6,676 nt of DNA, taken from positions 1 through 6,676 of the forward strand of contig DAPQ01000055.1 in the NCBI GenBank assembly GCA_002502175.1, written 5' to 3'. Position 1 is the stretch's first letter. The number at the start of each line of letters is the position of its first letter. Source of the stretch: Euryarchaeota archaeon UBA19 (GTDB taxonomy: Archaea; Thermoplasmatota; Poseidoniia; Poseidoniales; Thalassarchaeaceae). Shown here piece by piece: positions 1 to 5,797 of the stretch. The notes beneath the pieces are model-generated. The model was not told the origin of the DNA, made no database searches, and saw nothing but the letters and a program-made list of their open reading frames with translations. The translations under genes were made by a program, and so were the position numbers.

Positions 1-351
1 GAAGGTGATGCTGTTTTGACGTTCTTTCCAGCAACAACATTCTTTATTTTCGTAACAGCAATGTTTGTACTTATTGCAAACGAATTACTACTCAAGAATT
101 CCAATAATGAACGAATCGATCTAAGCTTTCTAGAAGCCTCTGGACGACTGACTCTGACAATCTACGTCCTTCACTTTGCAATTCTTGGCATCGCTGCAGA
201 ATACATGATGGATCAACCGCGTCTCTCAGTTGCAGAGGCCTTTGCGGTGACATTTGCACATACACTAATCTGGATTCCGATAGCTAATTTACACCAGCGC
301 TACTGTCCGAAAGTAAGCCTCGAAGAGTTACTAAGAAGAGTCAGTAATTGA
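1..351 (+). CDS. C-terminal part of a DUF418-like integral membrane protein (5' end outside window)
   Basis: The reading frame is open from the first base to a TGA at 349-351, so the gene begins upstream of the window; a TTG at 16-18 lies in frame but is probably internal. The visible 116 residues hold three hydrophobic segments: one from FFPATTFF through VLIANELLL, one around GRLTLTIYVLHFAILGI, and one around FAVTFAHTLIWIPIANL. The tail is basic and ends SLEELLRRVSN. The G-R-x-x-L-T-x-Y segment before a membrane span, and a terminal P-x-x-S/P-L-E-x-L-x-R signature, are what I recall of the DUF418 family, predicted membrane acyltransferase-like proteins related to heparan-alpha-glucosaminide N-acetyltransferase. 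Substrate and reaction cannot be told from this fragment. It converges on the M60 lipoprotein gene with only 3 nt between stop codons. An unrelated polytopic membrane protein remains possible. Confidence 0.6.
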   Translation, partial: EGDAVLTFFPATTFFIFVTAMFVLIANELLLKNSNNERIDLSFLEASGRLTLTIYVLHFAILGIAAEYMMDQPRLSVAEAFAVTFAHTLIWIPIANLHQRYCPKVSLEELLRRVSN

Positions 352-354
352 TTT

Positions 355-3300
355 TCAGTTACTTGATGTTGTCCAATTTACAGGTCCGAACCATGTGTCT
401 CCATTTTCATTCGAAGCCTTGACTCTGGCGTAGTACGTCGAATTACTGGATAAGCCTGTAATCTCGTAATCTGACCAACCAACTGCTGAGTCACCTAGGG
501 ATGCACTATTGGCCCAAACCCAAGATTGGTTACCCATATCCATTGGCCCGTAGTAAATTGTTAGTGAGGTATTCGTTCCATTATCGTAAGTTTCCCAACT
601 AAATGTTGAACTGCTGGATGTGGTATTATTTACGCCCAAGTTTCGAAGTATCGCTTGATAGGTGAAATATTCGCCTCGTAACGGATCATCTACCCAGATT
701 GGGAAATGGGTAAGCGATTCGTGTGTATTCTGGGTAAGTGGGAAACCCCACGCTGCATGATAAGGAGCTAAATTGTACCCTGTTGCGTTTGAAAGATGCA
801 ACACCCAGGCATTGAATTCCTCATCACCAGTTGTTGGAACCTCTGCCGCAGGTAGTGTGTAATATACCGTTAAGGCTTGAGTTATCGGATCCCAACCCCA
901 CTCTTCTTTGATTATCAAATAGGTATCTAAAGCAGTCCAAACAGACCAATTGGCTATATTTGAACCATCATCAAAATAGCCCCTCATACGATTCGCTCTT
1001 TGAGCCGGGTCAACTGCGTTGTGACCCTCTATTCCAACCAAATCTTCCATCAGATAAACACTAGCAAAATTGCACCCAGTTTCTGTTGTCCCCGGAAGCG
1101 TGGATGGCATCCATTGATGGTTGTGTCCTAATTCGTGGAACATCCCCCAATCTCCATTCTCTGACATATAGGACACATTGACTACTCCTGCCACGCTCAA
1201 ATCATGAGCCATGAATGGATATCCTGAATGCATCCAACCTGCTGATATCTGAGCATCAAAGACGGCTCGCTCAACTCTTGGCCATGGTAAGTAGCCATAC
1301 AACTCATGCTCCATTTCTAGAGCAATATCCCACCAGTCCATCAAATCTGTTGGATTTGATAAATCCCGAATTTCATGACTTGGAACAGTCATAATGAAAT
1401 TATCCGAAACCAATTCGGCCCATGGAGCGGGATTATCGCTTTCCGAATATATCCATTCAAAGTCGGAAGTCTCTCCAAGAACAAACATCGGAGCCTCTAC
1501 CGCATTTGAGAAATTAACTTGGAACTCGCCCAATGTAGAACCCGGTTCTATTGCAATGTAAATCGGCCCTCCGAAGGCATTTCCAACCTCCATGCTAACA
1601 TCATCAACATACCACCATCTGACAATATCTGGATGTCGATGTAACTGGGTCTTTGACCACAACTTATCACTATGAGCACCAACCAAGACGTAGGTTCCTG
1701 AGTCGACTATTTCCGAAGGAAGAGTTACCGTCACAACTTCTCCTGGTGAAGCATATAGTCCGGTACTCATCCTAACATGCGCTCTAGCACCCGCATAACC
1801 AAAGTTACTCGGAAGGCCACTTTGGTTACCATCGACCGAAACAGTGGTTGACACTCTAGTAGCATTTGCTGGTACTTCGCCCGGGAATTCCACATGGCTA
1901 GGATGAGCTGGTAATTCGTTCGCTGGAAGCCCTTGCGTTAGCGCAGCCTCGACCCTGAGTAGAGTGTCGGCAACCGGGTCATCTCCCATGTTATGTCCTA
2001 CATTCTGCCATAGAGTTCCATATTCGATTACTGTCCATCCTGTTGCATTGACAGTATCACGAAGTGGAGACCAAAAATCATGGAAATCCAAACTTACTAC
2101 TCCAGTGCAAACCGAGAGCGTAGAATCTGCGATTGAAGCATCATCGATCGAGAGTTTTTGGTTGTTAATTCGGTCATCATAAATCGCCTGAATAGCAGAT
2201 TGTGGTCTCGTCAATGAGTGAGGAATTTCAGTTAGATTTACACTGTTATAACCCCAAGCCTGAGAGACGAAAAGACCAGTGGTTTTTGCAATCTTGTTAC
2301 CTGGATAATTATGGGCAACATCTGAATTTGAGTATGACCAATACCAAGCATGACCTCCCATAATCAGCCCCCCTCCGGCAAGTACGAAATTGATTAAATT
2401 CAGATTATCTTGATCGTCGTGCCCATTCCAAAATTCGTCTAATAGGCAATCAATTCCCGAAAGATCAGCAGGGGTTACCGAGAGATGTACTGTGTGCCCT
2501 TCGGCCTGCAACTCATCTTCGAAGTCGTCGAATCCAGCCCCATAAGCGAGCCCTACGTTTGCATTTTCACCACATACCCATTCTACCGCACGTAGTGAGA
2601 ATTCTGTCTCCTCTGTGCCACCACCATCAACCCAACTTTCGTGACCATATCCAAGCATCTTACCTCTGCCAACATGGCTAGCGGAGATTACTGGAATACT
2701 ATCTGTATAACCGCCCTCTGCGAAACCAACAGGGAACGACCACTCTCCAATTGGCAGAATTGGAGATGGCCAACCGCCCCAATTGGTTTGTCCCATGCCA
2801 CGTAACAGTTCTTCTTGATCCGCCCGTAAATCATGCACCACAATCCAAAGAAGAAGGCCAACTGAACCTCCAGAGTTATTCGCCCAGATTGTATATTCTA
2901 TCCAATCTGTATTGTGAGTAGGCGTACCGGAAATACTACCGTTGTCGAGAAACGATAAGCCGGTAGGAAGTTGTGGCTCGATTTCCCAAGTATCTATTTC
3001 TGGACCATCATTATTCGCTTGAATAAATACACTCTGATTCGCTTCGAGAATGTATTCGTTGGACTCCCAGTAAATCAAATCCGGAGCCATACTAGTGATT
3101 TTGATTTTGAATATTGTAGAAGTAGACCCTCCGGTGTTATTTGCCCAGATAGTCCAAGTTTCCCAAGATGATTGTACATCACTGGCAATACCGGAAATTG
3201 TACCATTAGCAGAATTGAATTGGAAGCCTGAAGGTAGACTAGGGGAAATTTGCCAAGAGTCGGGTGTCCCGCCGATATATGTGGGTGTAATCGATATCTG

Positions 3301-4356
3301 TTCTCCGATTCTCAAGTCATGCTCCCAAGGATTGTAGAGTAGATTTGCTACCGGAATGTCAGCTACACTAATTAGAACATCAACTGAAATTGAACCGCCA
3401 GAGTTTGTAGCCGTGATACGATGCATTGTTAGGCTCTGAACCTCTGTAGGAGAGCCGCGAATTGAACCATCAAATTGCAATAAATTGAGCCCCTCAGGTA
3501 ATGGCGGCTCGACAGACCACGAGGTGATTTCTCCCCCGGTAGTAGAAGGGATTACCTGAACCACATCACCAATACTAAACTGCATATTGTTGCTTCCATA
3601 TCCTAACCCCATTGGAGCTTCATGTAGTACGATGATTCGTATTGTGGTTTCAACAGAGCCGGCTCTGTTAGAGGCATTTATTGTATGGTTGGAATCACCC
3701 AATTGACTTGGGGTTCCAAAAATTGAACCATCAGACAACAGAGTGATTCCAAGGGGTAATTGCGGGCTTACCGACCAATCCTCTGGTGCTCCTCCTTCAA
3801 GATTTGGGGCCGCAAATCCGCAAGGATTGTTTAACTCACAAGCAAGGCTTTGTTCTGGATAATTAATCGCAATAGGAGGGTTTTCAATTACTTCTAGGTC
3901 AATCCATGCATTTGTTGAACCCATAGCATTTGACCCGATAATTGTGTACCGAATTGATTGGCTTACCTCATCAGGAGTTCCTGAAATCACCCCACTATCT
4001 CTATCGAATGTGATTCCAGAGGGAAGGCTCGGATTAATCACCCAAAATTGAGGGCCGTCTCCTGTAAATGAGGGAGTTAATGCTTGCATTTCTTCTCCAA
4101 TAAATAGAGTGACTGTACTCAAACCATAAGACAGGTCTTTGGGCTTTTGCATTTGACGACATTCGGTACCTGTGAAGACTTGATCCGGCCTACAATCATC
4201 TTCGGTTATCTGTTCCTCAATACAATCTGGATGGTTAGGTTGTACCTCACAATCAATCACCTCAGGTTCAGCAGAGGAATCCTCGAAAAGCCCCAAACAG
4301 CCAGATGATAGCATCAGCAGAGTGAGGAGGACAGCCGTCTCGGCCTTTGCTACCAT
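355..4356 (-). CDS. Surface lipoprotein: five putative-Ig repeats, GATase-like domain, M60-family metallopeptidase, FN3-like C-terminus
   Basis: A 1333-residue exported protein, probably a zinc endopeptidase acting on extracellular (glyco)proteins. Residues 1-20 form a lipoprotein signal ending MLSSGC, with Cys20 as predicted lipidated residue. Residues 21-70 are acidic with Cys36, 45, 55 and 66. About 72-508 are five repeats of about 86 residues, each with the LPxGI/L...G.I.GTP pattern of putative-Ig (He_PIG) domains. About 550-805 is a glutamine-amidotransferase-like domain with GGGLIMGGHAWYW and YPGNKI motifs. About 845-1190 is the M60 (enhancin/IMPa-like) domain: NAFGGPIYIAI at 926-936, HELGH at 1074-1078, and Glu1092 in TETGCNFASVY as likely third ligand (H-E-x-x-H-x13-E). 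About 1243-1330 is FN3-like. No C-terminal membrane anchor is seen. M60 members typically cleave mucin-type glycoproteins; that role is inferred here. The start is ATG 4356, because an upstream in-frame GTG (4368) overlaps the possible ribosome binding site and only lengthens the signal peptide. Many N-x-S/T sequons are present. Confidence 0.92.
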   Translation of the reverse strand: MVAKAETAVLLTLLMLSSGCLGLFEDSSAEPEVIDCEVQPNHPDCIEEQITEDDCRPDQVFTGTECRQMQKPKDLSYGLSTVTLFIGEEMQALTPSFTGDGPQFWVINPSLPSGITFDRDSGVISGTPDEVSQSIRYTIIGSNAMGSTNAWIDLEVIENPPIAINYPEQSLACELNNPCGFAAPNLEGGAPEDWSVSPQLPLGITLLSDGSIFGTPSQLGDSNHTINASNRAGSVETTIRIIVLHEAPMGLGYGSNNMQFSIGDVVQVIPSTTGGEITSWSVEPPLPEGLNLLQFDGSIRGSPTEVQSLTMHRITATNSGGSISVDVLISVADIPVANLLYNPWEHDLRIGEQISITPTYIGGTPDSWQISPSLPSGFQFNSANGTISGIASDVQSSWETWTIWANNTGGSTSTIFKIKITSMAPDLIYWESNEYILEANQSVFIQANNDGPEIDTWEIEPQLPTGLSFLDNGSISGTPTHNTDWIEYTIWANNSGGSVGLLLWIVVHDLRADQEELLRGMGQTNWGGWPSPILPIGEWSFPVGFAEGGYTDSIPVISASHVGRGKMLGYGHESWVDGGGTEETEFSLRAVEWVCGENANVGLAYGAGFDDFEDELQAEGHTVHLSVTPADLSGIDCLLDEFWNGHDDQDNLNLINFVLAGGGLIMGGHAWYWSYSNSDVAHNYPGNKIAKTTGLFVSQAWGYNSVNLTEIPHSLTRPQSAIQAIYDDRINNQKLSIDDASIADSTLSVCTGVVSLDFHDFWSPLRDTVNATGWTVIEYGTLWQNVGHNMGDDPVADTLLRVEAALTQGLPANELPAHPSHVEFPGEVPANATRVSTTVSVDGNQSGLPSNFGYAGARAHVRMSTGLYASPGEVVTVTLPSEIVDSGTYVLVGAHSDKLWSKTQLHRHPDIVRWWYVDDVSMEVGNAFGGPIYIAIEPGSTLGEFQVNFSNAVEAPMFVLGETSDFEWIYSESDNPAPWAELVSDNFIMTVPSHEIRDLSNPTDLMDWWDIALEMEHELYGYLPWPRVERAVFDAQISAGWMHSGYPFMAHDLSVAGVVNVSYMSENGDWGMFHELGHNHQWMPSTLPGTTETGCNFASVYLMEDLVGIEGHNAVDPAQRANRMRGYFDDGSNIANWSVWTALDTYLIIKEEWGWDPITQALTVYYTLPAAEVPTTGDEEFNAWVLHLSNATGYNLAPYHAAWGFPLTQNTHESLTHFPIWVDDPLRGEYFTYQAILRNLGVNNTTSSSSTFSWETYDNGTNTSLTIYYGPMDMGNQSWVWANSASLGDSAVGWSDYEITGLSSNSTYYARVKASNENGDTWFGPVNWTTSSN
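1123..1137 (-). other. Zinc-binding active-site codons (HELGH) of the M60 peptidase
   Basis: Reading the minus strand, 1137 down to 1123 encodes His-Glu-Leu-Gly-His (residues 1074-1078), followed by NHQW. HELGHNHQ is the characteristic M60 gluzincin context. Glu1092, 13 residues after the second His, sits in TETGCNFASVY, which aligns by eye with the TEVxxNxxSxY segment carrying the third zinc ligand in this family. All key residues are present, so the enzyme is predicted to be active. Confidence 0.9.
2833..4143 (-). repeat. Five tandem putative-Ig (He_PIG-like) domain repeats within the lipoprotein
   Basis: These encode residues about 72-508. Approximate boundaries are 72-157, 160-245, 247-332, 335-421 and 424-508. 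Shared landmarks are: W near a P-x-LP-x-G motif (LPSGI, LPLGI, LPEGL, LPSGF, LPTGL), then DSGVISGTP, DGSIFGTP, DGSIRGSP, NGTISGIA and NGSISGTP, then a late (A/S)N-x-x-GS motif. Repeats 4 and 5 are closest, sharing TIWANN-(T/S)-GGS. Repeat 2 alone has Cys173 and Cys179, a likely local disulfide. The repeats probably form a rigid stalk that lifts the peptidase away from the membrane or contributes to ligand binding. Divergence is high enough that this is a protein-level repeat, not a recent DNA duplication. Confidence 0.85.
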
Positions 4357-4361
4357 ATTTT

Positions 4362-4380
4362 CGACCACCTATGGTGGTCG
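4362..4380. promoter_or_regulatory. Perfect 8-bp inverted repeat (CGACCACC-tat-GGTGGTCG), candidate operator or RNA hairpin
   Basis: The arms at 4362-4369 and 4373-4380 are exact reverse complements around a 3-nt centre. The site lies between the AT box at 4382-4390 and the lipoprotein start codon at 4356. If transcription starts about 26 nt downstream of the AT box, the palindrome covers roughly -2 to -20, a position where a bound protein would block RNA polymerase or TFB. In a longer transcript read through from glyA, it would fold into a hairpin burying the AGGTG ribosome binding site. It lacks a following U-run on either strand, so an intrinsic terminator is unlikely. The symmetry is seen directly; the role is inferred. 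Confidence 0.55.
4366..4370 (-). promoter_or_regulatory. Possible ribosome binding site AGGTG deciding the ATG start
   Basis: AGGTG on the minus strand is complementary to the conserved 3' end of 16S rRNA (anti-SD CACCUCC) and ends 9 nt before ATG 4356. It favours ATG 4356 over the in-frame GTG at 4368-4366, which overlaps the site itself. It would matter only in a transcript starting upstream of it, such as read-through from glyA, because a start placed by the nearby AT box would exclude it. It lies inside the right arm of the inverted repeat. Confidence 0.35.
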
Positions 4381-4381
4381 T

Positions 4382-4390
4382 GATAAATAC
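4382..4390 (-). promoter_or_regulatory. TATA-like box (GTATTTATC) for the M60 lipoprotein gene
   Basis: On the minus strand the 9-mer GTATTTATC is centred 30 nt upstream of ATG 4356. This is the spacing expected for an archaeal TATA box (centred near -26) driving a leaderless or nearly leaderless transcript. It lies in the 53-nt gap after the glyA stop, so the lipoprotein gene may be transcribed independently of glyA. The assignment rests on position and composition only. Confidence 0.4.
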
Positions 4391-4409
4391 TGACCAAATG
4401 ATGTCTGCA

Positions 4410-5690
4410 TTATATCTCAGGATAGGCGGGGCCTTCCTGAATTGCATATTTGACAGTTTGAAAGTCGGATTTGAATTCAGCAATGTCGGATTTTACGGTT
4501 TCTGGATTTTCCTCTGACAACAATGATCGGGCAAAGAATTTGGCAACATCTTGCATCTCATCTACACCCATTCCTATACGGGTTAACTCGGGTGTGCCAA
4601 GCCTCAAACCGCTAGGTCCTGACATTGCCTTAGTGTCGCCTGGAAGCATGTTCATATTGGTGATGATTCCACAGTCTTCCAACCTTTGTGCGGCTCTCTT
4701 TCCAGCACCTGAATCAGGCCCACCATGACGAGTTAATATTTGGTGACTTGCGGTAAAGTTGCGTTCCTCAGCAATCACATCAAAGCCCTCTAAGGACAAT
4801 GCGGAACCTAATGCTCTGGCGTTGGATACGATATCCTTAGCGTACTGCTTTCCATGGGCTTCAAACTCAGCCATTGCCACCACTTTACCTGCTACATGAT
4901 GAAGATGATATGACGAACAGACTCCAGGAAAAATAGCATTATTGAGCTTCTTTTGCAATAATTCATCATCTGAATCACTTAGGACAAAACCACCCTGAGG
5001 TCCAGGGAAAGTCTTGTGGCTAGAACCAGTCATTACATCGGCACCTTCTCGAAGTGGATCTTGAAATTCCCCTCCTGCGATTAGCCCCAATACATGAGCG
5101 CCGTCATACATCACACGCGCCCCGACCTCGTGAGCCACATCGGCTAATTCTTGCAGAGGAATTGGGAACAGAATTACTGATTGGCCGAATAAACATAATT
5201 CGGGTTGTTCAGTACGAATTAGCTTGGAAGCCGCGTCAACATCCGGCTCCATTCTTTCCTCGTCCCATGGATAGGTGACAAGATTCAGACCACGCATGCC
5301 AACAGCACCCATAGGGTGGTGTGATATGTGGCCGCCATCAGCAGTCGAAACTGCGGTAATCGTGTCACCTGGCTTTGTTAGAGCCTTCAAAGCGCCCAAA
5401 TTTGATACGGTACCAGAAGTCGATTGTATGTTTGCAAATTGGCAATTGAAAACACGCTTTGCAGATTCAATCCCAATGCTTTCGATAGTATCAAAATCGT
5501 CGCACCCCTGATAATATCGCTTGCCGGGTAAACCCTCCGCATAGCGCCCATGAAGGTCACCTTGAATGGCTTCTGCAACCAAAGGAGAGAGGATGTTTTC
5601 GCTAGCAATCATTGGGATGGAATCGCGATAATGTCGACCGGAAGCCGCGCTCGCTTGCATTACCGCATCTACCTGCTCTCGAGGATTCAT
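4410..5690 (-). CDS. glyA: Serine hydroxymethyltransferase (glycine hydroxymethyltransferase)
   Basis: A 426-residue PLP enzyme, the usual length for prokaryotic SHMT, interconverting serine plus a tetrahydropterin carrier with glycine plus the methylene derivative in the cytosol. Visible signatures are IASEN (28-32), GRYAEGLPGKRYYQGC (48-63), DGGHISHH (118-125), YDGAHVLGL (195-203) with Asp196 for the PLP ring nitrogen, the PLP-lysine motif TGSSHKTFPGPQGG with Lys226, and SGLRLGTPELT with Arg363, the expected substrate-carboxylate contact. The lysine motif differs from the common bacterial TTTHKTLRGPRGG form. Whether folate or a methanopterin-type carrier is used cannot be read from the sequence. 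The start ATG at 5690 has no Shine-Dalgarno sequence but has a TATA-like box about 31 nt upstream, suggesting a leaderless mRNA. It is divergent from the TSP3-repeat gene, and its stop is 53 nt before the lipoprotein ATG. No truncation or frameshift is seen. Confidence 0.97.
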   Translation of the reverse strand: MNPREQVDAVMQASAASGRHYRDSIPMIASENILSPLVAEAIQGDLHGRYAEGLPGKRYYQGCDDFDTIESIGIESAKRVFNCQFANIQSTSGTVSNLGALKALTKPGDTITAVSTADGGHISHHPMGAVGMRGLNLVTYPWDEERMEPDVDAASKLIRTEQPELCLFGQSVILFPIPLQELADVAHEVGARVMYDGAHVLGLIAGGEFQDPLREGADVMTGSSHKTFPGPQGGFVLSDSDDELLQKKLNNAIFPGVCSSYHLHHVAGKVVAMAEFEAHGKQYAKDIVSNARALGSALSLEGFDVIAEERNFTASHQILTRHGGPDSGAGKRAAQRLEDCGIITNMNMLPGDTKAMSGPSGLRLGTPELTRIGMGVDEMQDVAKFFARSLLSEENPETVKSDIAEFKSDFQTVKYAIQEGPAYPEI

Positions 5691-5708
5691 ATGCTATGCT
5701 TGAAGAAT

Positions 5709-5731
5709 CGGTCAAAGAGTATAACGGTCAA
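5709..5731. repeat. 7-bp direct repeat CGGTCAA flanking the glyA TATA-like box
   Basis: CGGTCAA occurs at 5709-5715 and 5725-5731, a 16-bp period, with the TATA-like box between the copies. On the glyA strand it reads TTGACCG twice. A repeat at this spacing could be a paired binding site for a regulator controlling glyA, but a 7-bp match in a 107-bp region may be chance. Confidence 0.35.
5719..5724 (-). promoter_or_regulatory. TATA-like box (TTATAC) of glyA
   Basis: On the minus strand TTATAC is centred about 31 nt upstream of the glyA ATG at 5690. No purine-rich ribosome binding site lies in the last 15 nt (AAGCATAGCAT precedes the ATG), which fits a leaderless or very short-leader transcript. 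It is flanked on both sides by a CGGTCAA direct repeat. Confidence 0.4.
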
Positions 5732-5764
5732 GGGTGCTCTGAATTACAAGAATACACAGTAGTC

Positions 5765-5773
5765 ATTTATTTC
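5765..5773 (+). promoter_or_regulatory. TATA-like box (ATTTATTTC) of the TSP3-repeat gene
   Basis: An AT-rich 9-mer centred 29 nt upstream of ATG 5798, in an otherwise mixed-composition stretch. The 20 nt before the ATG are C- and A-rich with no Shine-Dalgarno sequence, consistent with leaderless translation. It shares the TTTAT core with the box of the M60 lipoprotein gene. Confidence 0.4.
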
Positions 5774-5797
5774 AATCCCAGCCACACTCCGCAACAC

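Noticed and set aside
1964..2182. Plus-strand open frame inside the lipoprotein gene
   Set aside because: It is a shadow of the opposite-strand coding sequence; no domain, promoter or ribosome binding site is visible. The same holds for other short frames opposite the lipoprotein and glyA genes.
4357..4368. GTG at 4368 as the lipoprotein start
   Set aside because: It overlaps the possible AGGTG site and the palindrome arm, adds only MVEN before a complete signal peptide, and would put the start only about 18 nt from the AT box.
4362..4380. The inverted repeat as an intrinsic terminator of glyA
   Set aside because: On the glyA strand the stem is followed by GAAAATATGG, not a U-run. Archaeal termination mainly needs U-rich tracts, and the other strand has none after the stem either.
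4410..5690. glyA and the protease gene as a functional operon
   Set aside because: They are co-oriented, but the products are unrelated (cytosolic one-carbon metabolism versus surface proteolysis) and the second gene has its own AT box and possible operator. Read-through cannot be excluded.
5696..5797. In-frame ATG at 5696 as start of the TSP3-repeat gene
   Set aside because: It would put 34 mostly polar residues before the signal peptide and would run through the glyA promoter region. ATG 5798 opens directly on the signal peptide and has an AT box at the right distance.
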